Source: Ziziphus jujuba
Taxonomy: Eukaryota > Streptophyta > Magnoliopsida > Rosales > Rhamnaceae
Direction of reading: 5' to 3'
Assembly: GCF_031755915.1 (NCBI RefSeq)
Contig: NC_083388.1
Location: 7,253,001-7,317,000, forward strand
Length of the DNA stretch: 64,000 nucleotides
The translations under genes were made by a program, and so were the position numbers. This document shows, piece by piece, positions 47,233 to 59,980 of this stretch (positions within the stretch are counted from its first letter, which is position 1; each line of letters starts with the position of its first letter). The notes below the pieces were generated by a model. That model had not been told where the DNA came from. It saw only the letters and a list, made by a program, of their open reading frames with translations, and made no database searches.

Positions 47233-48745
47233 CTAAGACACTATCTGTTTCAACCCAGGCACAAGGACAAAACCTTCTTCATGAATGCCCAAGTCTCCAT
47301 CTTCCATACTTAACAGAAATTTTCTTCTCGAAGTTCTTGGTTTGTTCTTGTATATCGGTGCCTCTTTCTTGTAACCGCCTGCAATGCTAACTCCCATGTG
47401 TGCATTTGTCCAAGGTCCTTCTGTTGAATATTTAGTCTTCTCTCCAACAATGAAATCATTGCCAGTTCTAGTAGTTGATTCAGAAAACTTTGCACCCTTT
47501 TTCGCCATCAGTTTAAGCTCCTCTCTGATACGCCTAATATTCTCAGCATCAGTTGGTTGCCTATCATGGTTTACCAATAGTTCTGCATTATGATTATTAG
47601 TTTTCTCTTCGGTTATTTTCTGAAGTGAAGCATTTTCCCAATCTTCTATGACAATTATGCGATTATTGGTTTTCCAAGCACGAAATATTCGGTCCGGACC
47701 AGGTTGCCACACTATATCTCCCGAACTTTGTTTGAGTATTAACTTGTATTGAATTGGCGAGTCAACTTTTATAAACTAGAAAAAAAAAAATTAATAATAA
47801 TAATAATAATAACAAAACACAAAAACCAATTTTCAGAACAGACATATAAGACATCCCCGTGCATGCCAGGAACATAAAACGAGAACTGAAGTTCTTACAA
47901 TCTCAGTGGTCCAAATGTTTCCATGAGACCAGTTCAGTGGTATAGCCTTTGAAGGATTCCACATGCCAATGGCAGGTTCATTTCCCACCAGGAGAAAGTG
48001 TTCTCCAAAGTGACACTTCTTGTGCAACTGGAATTTAGTACGAACAGCCATCACGGTGTCTTGAGAAGCAGAGAGTAATTATAACTAGATATTGGTAACT
48101 TAATTGCGAATACAAAAAGATAAGAGATGGAATTTTAAAAACTTACTTGTTGAATGGATACTGATTCCAGCTGTCTCTAACCCTCTTGAGAACTGCTTGT
48201 AAATTTACAGAATTAGATTAGTAATATCTTGGATGATCAAATTAGGAACTCTTAAATATTACTTCAGTCCCCATATTGTAAATATTTCTGTTTTTGCAAT
48301 AACCTCTCTATAACTAAACTAGAGCCAATTAATGTACATACAGCAAACAAGAAAAGCAGCAAATTTTTTATTATTCAAAACTACTTAAAACTGTTTTAGA
48401 AAGATTTAAAAGGACTCTAAAGGGTAATCATTGAAAATGATAATAAAGCAGCCCCTACCCCTGTAAAAAAGTATTAAAGCAAAAATATTTAGGTGGCTAG
48501 GCATTCAGAATAGTAAACCGGGTTGTTCAATATCTATAATGATATTGGGGTACCTCTGTTCCATATGAAGCAACCAATTGAAATGCTTTGTGTCTGAGGG
48601 AAACAGAAGGATGAAGATAAACATTGGATTTCAGACGTTGTAAGTAGATATCAGATCGACGCAGAAGAGTTATTGAAGATGACAGGCCCTTCTTACTGTA
48701 TGGTTTTGCATATAAGGATGTACAGTTTATCGCAGAGGCTTCCAT
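47233..48745 (-). CDS. CBM20 starch-binding-domain protein
   Basis: Four exons on the minus strand: 48554-48745, 48147-48195, 47899-48059 and 47233-47775, giving 314 residues. The first about 60 residues are Ser/Lys/Arg-rich and look like a plastid transit peptide. The CBM20 beta-sandwich lies at about 85-182: VRTKFQLHKKCHFGEHFLLVG, GMWNPSKAIPLNWSHGNIWT, IQYKLILKQ, VWQPGPDRIF and IVIEDWEN, with the Trp residues that usually stack on alpha-glucan. The C-terminal about 130 residues are hydrophilic with no domain I recognise. No catalytic domain is present, so it is a starch or glucan binder, not an amylase. It resembles the Arabidopsis carbohydrate-binding-fold protein At5g01260, whose role I do not know. 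The start was chosen as the Met opening the transit-peptide-like exon. Confidence 0.85.
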
Positions 48746-49843
48746 TTTCAGTGTGGCCTTTGCTCCGGCTCAGGACTCAGAAGGAGAGATAGGCTACTAA
48801 TATGAGTAAAGGTGACAACAAAAGTAGTATTTAGTATGTATATATATATATATAGGAAAGCAGAAAGGTATGGATCTAACATCAGGTGGAATTCTGACAC
48901 CTGGCAGAGAAAAACGATAGAGCTTTCTAGTTTATTCTCTGTTGTTAAGCGAGTAAAAGCCCTAATGATCACAACTTGACTAAGAAATTTAAGCCTTTTT
49001 CTTATTTGGTTCTTCAGATTTTGGTTCTATGTAGTATTTGATCGGTTCCCAGTCAAGATTTGGATTTTGAATTTTTCTGCCACTCTAGATTTGACCTTTT
49101 TTCCTAGGAAACCTAGTACCATGGTTAAAAGAAGCCCCATTCTAACCAATTAATTCAACGACAATGGAAGAGAGAAGCAAGTAAAATCAATTTCCGGATT
49201 TGAAACTTTTTCCACGTCAAATTCCAAAGAAAAATTAAACATCTTTACTATTTTTGTGAAAATTGAAATTTTTTTTGTTAAATTTGGTTCACATAATATA
49301 TCATTGACAAAGCCACATATTAATGAGACATATATATTAAGTACCATAGTTAGCAAGCCTAACTGTACCGAAAAAGCGACATGGAAAAACGTTAGAGATA
49401 AACCCAAAATAGGATGAATCCTGTTATGATAAGATAGTTAAGAATATGAAATTCAAGAGAGATACATATATATATATATATATGATGAAAAGGTAATTAG
49501 ATAAGCTAATACAAATTCAAAATTGGGAGCAGAAGAATAAAGTAAGGCAGAATTTAACTAACTTTTACTTAGTAAAATAACTGTTCCTCGTTAGGTTCTG
49601 AGCTTCACGGTAATTTGAGCCAAGAGTTTCCGAGCTTCCAACATGTGATCCAAGGTGACTGGTCTTCATTTTCTCTATTAGTCTCGGGCATAGAAGTATA
49701 AAAGAGAAGATAAAAAATAGTAAAGCATGATATATCAGAAAAGAATTATATCCAATTTTACCTACTGCCATCATAGACCAGAAACAAGCCTACAACTCAT
49801 AACACGTGGATAGCACTATGAAATGAACTGCTTCAGACCTATG

Positions 49844-49895
<52 letters not shown>
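49844..49895. repeat. Compound (AT)n(TG)n microsatellite
   Basis: About 11 AT units run directly into about 14 TG units. Confidence 0.9.
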
Positions 49896-50403
49896 TGTTT
49901 AAAACTAAGCGGTATCCTCAACAGCCTTTCAGGTGCCTTTGAAGACAAATATAGAGAGAAAAAACAAGATACAATGTCAGAGCTTAGAGCCTAGAGTTCC
50001 GTCAGCAATGCTGGCATACTGTTGCTGTTAATTCATTATTATTTGTGGGGGAGGAAGGAAAAAGAGTAAATATCTTAGTAGAAATTTGGTCGTCTGCTAT
50101 TGAACTATTTCTGCTGCAATAATGAGCAGGAACCATTTGTATAAGCTTTGATAATGCTGCAATTGGACAGAGCCAAATTCAGTAATGTGCAATACAAGAC
50201 AGAAGAACTGGTTCAATTTCTATATGTTTTCAATTAATACTCAAATATAGAATCTAATGAAGCTAGTATACAACTGTTCCTGATTAGCAATAATTGTACA
50301 AATTGTATTTGAAGGAAACTTTCCTAGTGAAAAATAGGAAAGTTGAATCGATTTATAGCCTCTAACCATGAAGTACAACGTACTCTGATATTCCTCCACG
50401 CGC

Positions 50404-50512
50404 CTTCTGCCAATCACCCCCAATATATAATTTCCAGTGACATGGGGCTTCCAGGCGTCTTCTGCAATCACCCCCAATATATAATATCCCGTGACATTGG
50501 GCTGAAAGATTT
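50404..50512. repeat. 55-bp tandem duplication 3' of OTP81
   Basis: Two copies start CTTCTGC(C)AATCACCCCC at 50404 and 50459 and continue through AATATATAAT and GTGACAT. They lie about 120-230 bp downstream of the OTP81 stop codon, probably in its 3' UTR. Confidence 0.85.
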
Positions 50513-50636
50513 GTTTCTTCTTCAAAAACTTTGACAAATGGAATCAACTTTCCTAGTAATTTGGAAAATTGACTTAGTTTGACAATATAATTATGCAGTG
50601 GTTTGAGTGACATCTTCATACCAAATACTATACATG

Positions 50637-52832
50637 TCACCAAAAATCCATACACGAGCAGTGCCCTTCCTTAAAATGATGAAATCTATACCGATCTCTC
50701 AGCAGTATCTCTCTTTCATAAAGCCTGGATATAAGCTTAGCAAATGAGTGGCAGTCCCCACAAACGCGGAGATTCTTTACAACCCTGATTGGTTGAGATG
50801 GGCCCATACCTATAAGACCATAAGCAATTGCCAACTTCTCACTATGAAGGTTGAGTGCATGCTCTTTCATGCCTTCTTCTTCAACAAGTTGCAGTAGGTG
50901 AGACTCGTTTGGCGCATATCCAACTGATTTCAACCTTGTTGCAACCTCATCCAGCTTTGAGTAAATTTCCTTGGATAAAGGGTGAGAATTATCGCCAACT
51001 AAAAACTCATGTATAATGCCATTGACCTCAATTAAACTGCAACCTGGTTCTTTTTTCAGTCCAGAATCCCGCATGAACTTCCTTAACCCTGAAACTTGAT
51101 CCCATTTCCCTGATTTGGCATATATATTAGATAAAAGCACATAGGCTCCATGATTTTTGGGATCCAACTCAAGCAATTGGCTACAAGCCTTTTCAGCGAG
51201 TTCAACATTGCCATGAAGTCTACAGGATGCAAGCAGAGCACCCCACACAGAAGCATTAGGAGCTATTGGCATTTCCTCTATAAACTGCATAGCCTCTTTC
51301 AGATGACCTGAACGACCAAGAATATCAACCATGCAAGTATAATGTTTCAGTCCAGGCACAACCCCATAGATTGGCTCCATTTGATGGAAAAGATTTCTTC
51401 CCTCATCCACTAATCCTGTGTGGCTACAGGCACATAATATATTGGTAAATGTCACAGCATTAGGCTTGACCTTGGCCTCTAGCATTCTGGAGAACAAATC
51501 TAGTGCAGCCCTCCCACGCCCATGCATTGCCAAACCAGCAATCATAGCACTCCAATTGAAAACATCTTTCCTCTCTACTGAATTAAATACCTCAAGTGCT
51601 TCCTCCAATTCACCACACTTAGCATACATGTCAATGAGAGAAGTAGTAAGATGACAGTTCATTTTAATCCCTTGCTTTTTTATGTAGACATGAATCCACC
51701 GTCCAAGATCAATTGCTCCCAACTGAGCACAAGATGACAGAGTACTGACCAAAGTGACTTCATCAGGCTTTGCAGTCTTGCTAGTTTGCAACTTACGGAA
51801 AGTAGCCAAAGCCTCCTTGGGCTTACCATTTTGTTCATAAGAAGAAATGAGGACATTCCAGGCAGCAATATCTTGACAAGGCATTGCTTCAAAAACACGA
51901 TGAGCCTCATCATATTTCTCCAACTGAGCATACCCATCAAGCATAGTGGTCCATGAGACAACATCCTTCTCTTGCATATTATCAAACAATCTTTTTGCAT
52001 CTTCAATACTCCCACATTTCACATACATATCAAGCATTGCATTGTTTAAAGTCAAGTTCACTCTAATCTCATTCCTTTCAATATACGAACAGACCCACCT
52101 CCCAAACTCTATGTCCACCTTCTTTGCACAAGCAGACAAGACCCCTAACATTGTTATATCATTCGGTTTCACATTCTCCAACTCCATTTCCCTAAACATT
52201 TCAAATACCTTATTGGGATAATTTCCCTGCACAAAAGCTGTAATCATAGAATTCCAAGAAACAAGATCCTTTTTAGGAATGTTAAGAAACACCCGATATG
52301 CCAAATCCAAATCCCCACACGACCCATAAAAATGTATAAGCGAATTAAGAATAAACACATCCGAACCAAGTGAGGACTTGATTACCATTCCATGAAAACC
52401 TGTTCCTATCAGCAAATCCTTAAGCTCCGAAGCTGCCTTGATAACAAAAGGGTACGTGAATTTATTCGGTAATTCACAACCCCGGTAAAGCATTTCCAGA
52501 AAGACAACAATACTTTGGCTGGGTTCAGAACTGGATGCATAACCTCGAATGAGGGTGTTCCAAGTATAAAGATTTGGCTGTGGAATTTGGTCGAATACCC
52601 GGCGGGCATAATCGAGACTGGAGAAGGAAGAGAGAGCAGAAGCCGTGATGAGCTTGCTGGAGGAGTAAGGGTCGAAGAAGAGACCCGTACGAAGCATACG
52701 GGCATGGACTTGCTGCAGCTGCTTTGTGTTGGTGCATTGGTCTATCAGTGAAAGAAGGTCGTTATTGACAGTTGTGGTGGTTGTGTTTGGGTGACGCGGG
52801 AGAGACACAGGAGGGGTGCTTAAAGTTGCCAT
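50637..52832 (-). CDS. OTP81: PLS-DYW pentatricopeptide RNA-editing factor, OTP81-like
   Basis: Intronless ORF of 731 residues. About 15 PPR units of P, L and S types run from about residue 65 (motifs [63 protein letters not shown]). E and E+ motifs follow ([28 protein letters not shown]), then a DYW deaminase domain with zinc/active-site [10 protein letters not shown] (from 663) and CGDC (691-694), ending CSCMDFW. The last three residues are D-F-W instead of D-Y-W. Sequence order matches Arabidopsis OTP81/QED1 (At2g29760), a chloroplast C-to-U editing factor acting on an rps12 intron and other sites. Orthology is supported by the UGT71 and PH1 neighbours. The start is the first Met; the N-terminus is Ser/Thr/Pro-rich as expected for organelle import. 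Confidence 0.94.
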   Translation of the reverse strand: MATLSTPPVSLPRHPNTTTTTVNNDLLSLIDQCTNTKQLQQVHARMLRTGLFFDPYSSSKLITASALSSFSSLDYARRVFDQIPQPNLYTWNTLIRGYASSSEPSQSIVVFLEMLYRGCELPNKFTYPFVIKAASELKDLLIGTGFHGMVIKSSLGSDVFILNSLIHFYGSCGDLDLAYRVFLNIPKKDLVSWNSMITAFVQGNYPNKVFEMFREMELENVKPNDITMLGVLSACAKKVDIEFGRWVCSYIERNEIRVNLTLNNAMLDMYVKCGSIEDAKRLFDNMQEKDVVSWTTMLDGYAQLEKYDEAHRVFEAMPCQDIAAWNVLISSYEQNGKPKEALATFRKLQTSKTAKPDEVTLVSTLSSCAQLGAIDLGRWIHVYIKKQGIKMNCHLTTSLIDMYAKCGELEEALEVFNSVERKDVFNWSAMIAGLAMHGRGRAALDLFSRMLEAKVKPNAVTFTNILCACSHTGLVDEGRNLFHQMEPIYGVVPGLKHYTCMVDILGRSGHLKEAMQFIEEMPIAPNASVWGALLASCRLHGNVELAEKACSQLLELDPKNHGAYVLLSNIYAKSGKWDQVSGLRKFMRDSGLKKEPGCSLIEVNGIIHEFLVGDNSHPLSKEIYSKLDEVATRLKSVGYAPNESHLLQLVEEEGMKEHALNLHSEKLAIAYGLIGMGPSQPIRVVKNLRVCGDCHSFAKLISRLYEREILLRDRYRFHHFKEGHCSCMDFW

Positions 52833-53756
52833 ATGCCCTGCGGTTATGGTAGCACGCTTCCTTTCTTTGTCTTTCTAAGTTTTGTTTGTCTTTATATTTT
52901 TGAGAGGAGCTGTCTTTTTCTTTTTCTTTTTTGTTAATATTTGCAGTTTTTATTTTTTTTTATTTTTTATTTTTTTATTTTTGAACGTTTAAATTTGGGA
53001 GGGCTGGCAAATCTTTTGCTTGCCTACCTATTGAAAAAAATAAAAATAAAAAGACACGTATAAACATCTTCTATCTCATTTTACTATATCTACTCGCTGA
53101 TAGAATCACCTTATGTTACTCTTATTAATTAGTTTTTCTTTTCGCTACCTTCTAAAACGAGGAGAAAAGATGGAATCAAATTCTTTTGCCTTTTACTTTT
53201 GAAAAATAAGGGATAAGAAAATAGAGGACAAGAACAATAAACCATGCCAATTATCTCAAATGGTAACTTGCAAAAGATTATTGGGTGTAGTATGACTTGA
53301 ACATGTTTAAGATTTGAGGGAAACTTGCATACAACAGTTGTACCATATCATTCTTTACCATTTTTCTTATTTTTGTAATACAAAAAATCAATTATTTATA
53401 ATTATACAACACATTACATGATAATAAAATAAAATATATAAATCTTACAAAATATTTATTAAATATCCATTTATGAATAGTTCCTTACATCATATTATAT
53501 GGACAATAATTGTATATAAGTTTTTTTTTTTTTTATAACATTTTATGGTCTAATATACCATATTCATGTATTTGAAAAGCTCAATTGCTTTTGCAATTAA
53601 CGATACATTTAAGAAAATATAAGTAAAATTAAACCATCAAAGAGACCATTGAAGAGAGATAAACTTTTATTTGATCAGACCGGTGACAATTTTATGCATA
53701 TCCAAAGAACAGAAAATGCACTTCCAATAGAACAACAAAGCAAAGAAACAAAATTA
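52833..53756. other. Intergenic region between OTP81 and the first UGT
   Basis: OTP81 promoter and 5' UTR on the left, UGT 3' UTR on the right. AT-rich with T-runs (52950-52980, 53521-53534). No ORF of interest. Confidence 0.6.
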
Positions 53757-55184
53757 CTACTCCTTCCCTATCATATCCTCAATAAATCTCCCAGTGGAAT
53801 TGAACGATGATCCACCCTCCATCACAGCCTTTCTGGCCAACTCTCCCATCTCCTTAACCTTCTTCCTCACCTCACTTTCCTTCTCCATCACATCCCTCAC
53901 CGCTTTCTCAATCTCATCCGCCATAACCAAATCTCCAACATTACCACCTCTTCTGTAATCCACCCTCAACTCCTCTGCCATTCCCAACTCCCTCGCCATC
54001 CTAAACGCATTCATGGGTTGCTCTGCATAGAGAGGCCATGTCACAATCGGAACCCCATTCCACAAGCTTTCCAATATGGAATTCCAACCACAATGTGAAA
54101 CAAATCCCCCAGTGGATTTGTGGGCCAGAACCTCCACCTGTGGAGCCCACCCACATACCATTCCTCTCCCTTTGATCCTCTCCAAAAACCCATCAGGCAA
54201 GAACAATCCAACAGGGTCCCCCTCTTTTGGATATTGTTGAACTCTCAGAGACCACAAGAACCTTTGCTCGCTGCGCTCGAGACCAAAAGCTATCTCTTTC
54301 ACTTGGGCTTCATCGAAGCTTCCCATGCTTCCGAAGCACAAGAAAACCACCGACAATGGAGGCTGATCGTCAAGCCAATGGATGATCTTATCATGGTCAT
54401 CTTGATCCAAACTTGTGTGGGCTTTTGACCCACCCTGCAGGTCAAGCACCGGTCCGACCGTGTAGACCAGTGGGGCTTGTGCTGGCCCACTTGACAACCA
54501 GTTGACAGCAAATGGTTCAAGTTCCTCAAACGTATTCACTATGATTCCTCTTGCCTCCCTGAATTTCCGGGCAATCTCTATGTAATCAGCATAGCCTCCG
54601 TCCGTGAAAGCTGATGGCAAAACGTTCGGAGGAATCGATTTTGCTATGCCTGGGACTACCAAATCATGATCCCTGTAATAAATTTCAGCATCTAATTTCT
54701 GATCATGAAGAATTGGAAGGTAAAGCATGAGAGAAAGACCTCCTGCGTTGCTAGTCATGAACAGGTAAGAAGGAAGGTTGAGTTGTTGGGCCACATCAAC
54801 CATGGACACGCAGAAGAAATCGACGACCAATCCGACAACTCGGTTCGAGTTGTCCGAGTTATTACTAGAGATGATATCAGAGATGATGTTGTTGACATGT
54901 GGTGTGTGGCTCTGTATGTAGGTGGAGAAATACTTGACGGGTGATCTCAGTAGCTCTTTTGCAGGTGGGTCAACTTGTGGGACATCTATGAGTTTGATCC
55001 GGGGCTGTGAGGCTATAACTGATCTGATATATGAATCGGATGAAGAAGGAAATGCTGATTTGATTGCAAGGATGGTGAATGAAATTCTATGATCTCGATC
55101 TATTAGTCGCTTTGCGAACTCGAGGATCGAGACCAAGTGGCCAACTGCTGGCGCTGGGATCAACACTAATTCTGCCTTCTTCAT
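53757..55184 (-). CDS. UGT71-type UDP-glycosyltransferase, copy 1
   Basis: Intronless ORF of 475 residues, the usual plant family-1 UGT length. The N-terminus [19 protein letters not shown] carries the catalytic His. [13 protein letters not shown] supplies the region of the partner Asp. The C-terminal donor-binding PSPG box is complete at 346-389, starting [12 protein letters not shown] and ending PLYAEQ; Trp at position 22 and Gln at the end are typical of UDP-glucose users. The MKKxELVFIPxPG start and HxVS motif fit UGT71. UGT71 enzymes glucosylate flavonoids, phenylpropanoids, dihydrochalcones or ABA; the acceptor cannot be read from sequence. It is a soluble cytosolic enzyme. It is a tandem paralogue of the ORF at 57590-58984 in the same orientation. 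A TATATATA stretch about 50 bp upstream could be the TATA box. Confidence 0.93.
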   Translation of the reverse strand: MKKAELVLIPAPAVGHLVSILEFAKRLIDRDHRISFTILAIKSAFPSSSDSYIRSVIASQPRIKLIDVPQVDPPAKELLRSPVKYFSTYIQSHTPHVNNIISDIISSNNSDNSNRVVGLVVDFFCVSMVDVAQQLNLPSYLFMTSNAGGLSLMLYLPILHDQKLDAEIYYRDHDLVVPGIAKSIPPNVLPSAFTDGGYADYIEIARKFREARGIIVNTFEELEPFAVNWLSSGPAQAPLVYTVGPVLDLQGGSKAHTSLDQDDHDKIIHWLDDQPPLSVVFLCFGSMGSFDEAQVKEIAFGLERSEQRFLWSLRVQQYPKEGDPVGLFLPDGFLERIKGRGMVCGWAPQVEVLAHKSTGGFVSHCGWNSILESLWNGVPIVTWPLYAEQPMNAFRMARELGMAEELRVDYRRGGNVGDLVMADEIEKAVRDVMEKESEVRKKVKEMGELARKAVMEGGSSFNSTGRFIEDMIGKE

Positions 55185-56151
55185 CGTCTTAATCTCTGTA
55201 TATATGAACTGTCATACATAAAAACGTATATATATGGATGAAATGTGAAGTGATGTTCGTGGTGTGAAAGAAATGAACCAAGTCAAGGTTCCATATAAAA
55301 TTATTAAAAGGTAGAAGCTTCAATTTAATTATTATCTAGCTGTGTAAGCATGCTTGATCTTAATAAAATCATAAAGAGAATTTTGAGAAGTTAGGGAATA
55401 TGTGTGCCATGTGCACATAAAGTCAAAACTTCTGAAGCAGAATTCTTGTATTTAGTGCTATCACTAAAAAATAAAAAAATGAAAAAAAAGCCTGGAAAGT
55501 GACCTGTTGCGGATAAAAGCCTGGATCAATCAAAATATAATAAATAGCCATTAATTGTATAATGTAGTTGTTGGTGACTAGTAAATTCAAGATTCAAGTT
55601 ATGAAACGACATTATCTATTTTATAAGTTATTTTCATTTATTTTTTACTTCTTAACATTCAAAACGGATATTCCTCATAAACCATCTTCCATCTTATAAT
55701 TGGTGATTAATATTGCTTAAAAAATTTATGTAAATTACCAATTCTTCCTCCCTGTGCGAGACCAACCATTTAGATAGATGAGGTAACCTTATTCTTTGAT
55801 TCCTTTGAAGATTTCATGGAGTAGAGAATTTAAATTTTTCAGTAAACACCAAACCAACCGGGAAAACCATGCTCTCCTAGTTTTATTTTCTTTCCACCAC
55901 CACTGCTAAAGTTATATTGCTATTTCATGAGGCAATCCACTTGGATGTAATGAAAGCAAAGGACAAAGATGAAATTAGGTACTTCACTTATTAAGCTACA
56001 CACAATAATCCATTACAAGTCACTTGGAAGAACGAGGCTACCGATTATACCGAGCACTTCAATTGTTAATGAACATAATCATAAGGTTTTTTTTTTTTTT
56101 TCATTTTTATACTTAGAAGTAAAAGTTTGTACAAAAAAAGATTATTGACAC
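55185..56151. other. Spacer between the UGT genes, left part
   Basis: Promoter side of UGT copy 1. AT-rich, with no ORF or repeat that I can name. Confidence 0.55.
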
Positions 56152-56768
56152 TAAAGGTGGCAATCTAGGTCATGATACAGTAATACGATTTGAAAACGAC
56201 ACGGAATAAATAGATTTGGGTTTATTATAAATGATTTCGAATCATAATCAGGTTAACCCATTTAACACGATTATTAATCATGCCCAATTCAAAGTTGATC
56301 CGTTATAACTCATTTATTAAACATGTCAGTTTTAACCCAACAAATTATATACCTATTACAAACCATTTAAATTTAATTTGAATTATGATTTTACCCATAA
56401 TATATTATTTAATAAATAAAAAATATTATAAATTAAAAAAAATTACAAAAGTAATTTTTTTTATTATTAATTTTTTAAAGACAAAATTTTAAAAGTAATT
56501 TTTATTATTAATAAGTTAATTTTCAATAAATAGGTTAATTTTAAGATTAACAGGTCAATATTCAGGTTAATAGATTAATAAATCAACACGATCTGTTAAA
56601 GTAATCGTATTAAACGGATCGTATCAGATTGACCTGTTTATAAACAGGTCGGATTAATATTTTAGATACCTGACATAATTAATAAACGGATCGAATTAGT
56701 GTTGAACATTTTTTATACGATTATTAAATGGATTGATAAAAACCTGACATGACGAATTGCCACCCTTA
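56152..56768. mobile_element. hAT-type MITE with 8-bp target duplication
   Basis: 617 bp starting TAAAGGTGGCAAT and ending ATTGCCACCCTTA, so the terminal inverted repeats match at 12 of 13 bases. It is flanked by perfect ATTGACAC direct repeats (56144-56151 and 56769-56776). The 8-bp target duplication is diagnostic of hAT transposons. The interior has repeated CGATTTTATT/AACACGATT-like words and no transposase ORF, so it is non-autonomous. Confidence 0.85.
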
Positions 56769-56776
56769 ATTGACAC

Positions 56777-57589
56777 CCAATTCATGGATTTTTTACTAGA
56801 TTTATACAGGTATCAAATATACATTATTCTAATGAATTTCTTTGTGTATTTTTGTTTTTTGTGCCTGATGAAGTATGGATATTTTAGCCAAAAAAATCAG
56901 AATATATAATAACATGGTATTCTCTTATGATGAGGATTTGTTTGTAATTTCAATTTTTTTAACACAACAAAAGAGGGGAACATATAACAACTATCCAAAT
57001 AAATTGGCTGGTGTTTTGATAACTTACTTTTACTGGTGTGACATTCTTATTTTACGGCCAAAAAAAAAAAAAAAAAAAACAGAACAGGTGGGAACGTGTA
57101 TGCTAAAAGCAAAAATAAAGTAAATAAAAGTCTTTTTTATTTTTTTGGAGATAGTGGGGTTGCCTAATGCCTCCATGTGAAGCATAAGGGATATGGAATA
57201 TGGAGCAGGAAAAAGTCATTCTAAAGACCGTCTCGAAGTCTTCAAATGCAGAAAGTTGCCAAAAATCATCAGCCCAATAGCAATGTGAATTAATTCACCA
57301 AAATACAAAACAGGGATATGAATATGACAGACTGATTAACTTGGAAACCGAGATTGTCAAACCTCATACAAGCACAATAATTTTTGCCACGTCTATATGA
57401 TCTATGAGTCTTCTCTGCGGTTTTATTCCTTCAAACTCCTTTACCAAACAACAACTATGTCCTAGATTAGATGACCGAAAAAGGATCAACGGATTTGCAG
57501 ACTCACAGTCTTAGTATATGACTATACGGACAACTTTACTGACAACAGACATGGATTTTGCTTTTGGAAATGAAAAACATACCCACTAA
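56777..57589. other. Spacer between the UGT genes, right part
   Basis: 3' flank of UGT copy 2. It has an 82-codon ORF (56875-57123) ending in a poly-Lys tract made by an A-run; I do not regard it as a gene. Confidence 0.55.
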
Positions 57590-58984
57590 TTAATTGTCAC
57601 AGGAAATGCTTCCTAAAATATCCTCTATCAGCTGACCAACTGCAATATAGGAAGACCCACCTTCTATTATAGCTTGCCTGGCCATCTCTCCCATCTCCTT
57701 CACCTTCTTCCTCAACTCATCGCTGTCATCCATAAGACGTCTGACTGCAATTTCAATCTCGTCCGCCATTACAAGATCACCCAACCGGTAATCCAACTTC
57801 ATCTCCACTGCCAACCCAAATTCCTTCACCATTCTAAATGCATTCATTTGCTGTTCTGCGTATATAGGCCAAGTAGCAATTGGCACTCCAAACCATAAGC
57901 TCTCCAATATGGAATTCCAACCACAATGGGATACAAACCCTTTGATTGCTTTGTGTGCCAAGACTTCCATTTGTGGTGCCCACCCACATATCAACCCCCT
58001 CCCTCCGATCCGTTCTGAGAATCCTTCCGGCAAGATGTCATCGGGACCCTTTGCCGGTTGTGGCACTCGCATAGACCACAGGAATCTATGCCCACTGCGT
58101 TCAAGCCCGGTTGCAATTTCTCTCAGTTGGATAGCTCCAAAGGTCCCCATGCTTCCAAAGCACAGATACACCACGGAAGACTCAGGTTGGTCATCAAGCC
58201 AATGCATGATCTTCTCACGCTGAGCCTGATCCAAACTGGGGTTAGGTTGACCTTTCAAGTCAATTACAGGTCCAACCATGTAGACAGGAGGCGTTTCCCC
58301 ATCACTCAACGACTTAACGGAATCCAATTCCAACTCGGAAAACGTATTTACAATAATCCCTTTGGTGTCTCTGAACCTCTTAGCAAGCTTCAGATATGCA
58401 GAATATCCACCATCCTTGTCAAACACAGCCCCAGGCAGAACGCTTACAGGAACCGGATTCCAAAAACCCGGTAACGACACCTCAGCATCTGATTCCTCAA
58501 ACTCGGCGCTCTTCTGATTATGGCGAATTGGAATATGGAGCATGAGACCCAGAAATCCGGAGTTAGAAGTCAAGAACATATAAGAAGGAACACCCAGTTC
58601 GTTACCGACATCTATGAGAGACAGGCAGAAGAAATCAAGAACCAACCCGGAAACTCGGGAAGAAGATGATAACATATCAGTGAGAGTGTTTCTGACATGA
58701 GGAATGAGACTCTCAATGAATGCACAGACAAAATTTTCTGGCGAGTTCAATAGTTCTGGAGGGGGTGGATCAACTGGAGGAAGATCAATGACCTGGATTC
58801 CATGGTGTGAGGCCACTAGAGATTTGGTGAATTCATCTGCGAATGGTGTGAAGGGGAACTTCATGGACAACACTGTGATCGAATGCCGATCGTCATGATC
58901 TATTAAGCGCTTGGCGAATTCGAGAGCCGAAACCAGGTGGCCGATTCCCGGGGCTGGGATGAACACCAACTCTGATTTCTTCAT
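57590..58984 (-). CDS. UGT71-type UDP-glycosyltransferase, copy 2
   Basis: Intronless ORF of 464 residues. The N-terminus MKKSELVFIPAPGIGHLVSA has the catalytic His; LVLDFFCLSLIDVG contains the expected Asp; the PSPG box is complete at 335-378 (starts WAPQMEVLAHKA, ends PIYAEQ, Trp22 and final Gln present). It is clearly a paralogue of the gene at 53757-55184, sharing almost every block but with shorter loops and a different acceptor-binding half, so the acceptors may differ. A clear TATA box lies upstream (59068-59075). It most likely transfers glucose from UDP-glucose to a small phenolic or terpenoid acceptor in the cytosol. Confidence 0.93.
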   Translation of the reverse strand: MKKSELVFIPAPGIGHLVSALEFAKRLIDHDDRHSITVLSMKFPFTPFADEFTKSLVASHHGIQVIDLPPVDPPPPELLNSPENFVCAFIESLIPHVRNTLTDMLSSSSRVSGLVLDFFCLSLIDVGNELGVPSYMFLTSNSGFLGLMLHIPIRHNQKSAEFEESDAEVSLPGFWNPVPVSVLPGAVFDKDGGYSAYLKLAKRFRDTKGIIVNTFSELELDSVKSLSDGETPPVYMVGPVIDLKGQPNPSLDQAQREKIMHWLDDQPESSVVYLCFGSMGTFGAIQLREIATGLERSGHRFLWSMRVPQPAKGPDDILPEGFSERIGGRGLICGWAPQMEVLAHKAIKGFVSHCGWNSILESLWFGVPIATWPIYAEQQMNAFRMVKEFGLAVEMKLDYRLGDLVMADEIEIAVRRLMDDSDELRKKVKEMGEMARQAIIEGGSSYIAVGQLIEDILGSISCDN

Positions 58985-59067
58985 TTCAACTCTTCAGAAT
59001 ATGGAAGGGTGGGGTTTCTTTGTCTTCAAGAATTGATGTGCAAACTACAAAGTGTATGTACAGCCCG

Positions 59068-59075
59068 TTTATATA
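59068..59075 (-). promoter_or_regulatory. TATA box of UGT copy 2
   Basis: TATATAAA on the minus strand, followed by CGGGCTG, about 84 bp before the start codon. That leaves about 55 bp for the 5' UTR. Confidence 0.65.
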
Positions 59076-59980
59076 AGATTAGCAACCAGGACGGGATCAC
59101 CACTTTTGTCGGCCAATCCATTTAATCTTCAGGCCCACGAATGGCATTCTGAATTTCTTTCATGTTGTTTTTGGAAAATGATTTCTCAACTACACCTATA
59201 AGTAATAATGTATCAAATTACAAATTTCCACGTGGTGGATCCCACAAGCACAGTTCACACGCGTCAACATAAAATGATCTACATTTTTTTTTTTTTTTTT
59301 AAATTTTGTTTTGGCTTTGGTATATGTATAAATAATCTCTCATTTCTAACACGATGAACATGAAGCGAAGGCAAAATATGAGAAAGGTTGGAAAATTTTC
59401 AGTAGTTGACCAAAGATCTTCCATACCAGATAAGCCTCTGAAATTAATACATTTTCCAAGATTACATAGCAATTAATTCCGTATCTGAATTATATAATAT
59501 GGTTAGCACTTAGCATGACAGAATTTTAACATAAAACACAGTACAAAAATGTAAATAAATTAACTGTAACATTGTTTGAAGATATCAGCTTCAAACTAAA
59601 TTATCAAAATTCAAAAAGCGACGTGCTTAGAGGAGGGTTATCAGTATACTTACAGACTAAGCAATTGGCATTTTCCCTGTTTTTCATCACCAGCAAGTAT
59701 TATAAGTATATTCAAGTACTAGAAGTGGTCTCAAACACAGATTTCTCCAGCTTCACCAACAGCAACAGAAATGAAATCAGACAAAAAGATACCTCTAGGC
59801 TCTTAACTAAATTCCAAGGTTAACATGAAAGATATTAGAGTTGGTGGCCTAGAGACAGTAAGAACAGTCAAAAATCCAAGAGCCCCTATTTATGATTGAG
59901 CTGTAGATTGAAAAAAGCAGCAACCAGCAAAACTGCTTTACACCGACTTCGTTCATGACTAGAATGAGCTAAATGTTTAA

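Larger units (their letters stand above)
48746..50636. other. Intergenic region between the CBM20 and OTP81 genes
   Basis: Likely CBM20 promoter on the left and OTP81 3' flank on the right. It contains (AT)n at 48838-48854 and 49463-49484, a compound (AT)n(TG)n at 49844-49895, and a 55-bp tandem duplication at 50404-50512. No credible gene. Confidence 0.6.

Noticed and set aside
56875..57123. An 82-residue plus-strand ORF between the UGT genes
   Set aside because: It is AT-rich, lacks any domain and ends through a poly-A run encoding Lys; chance is the better explanation.
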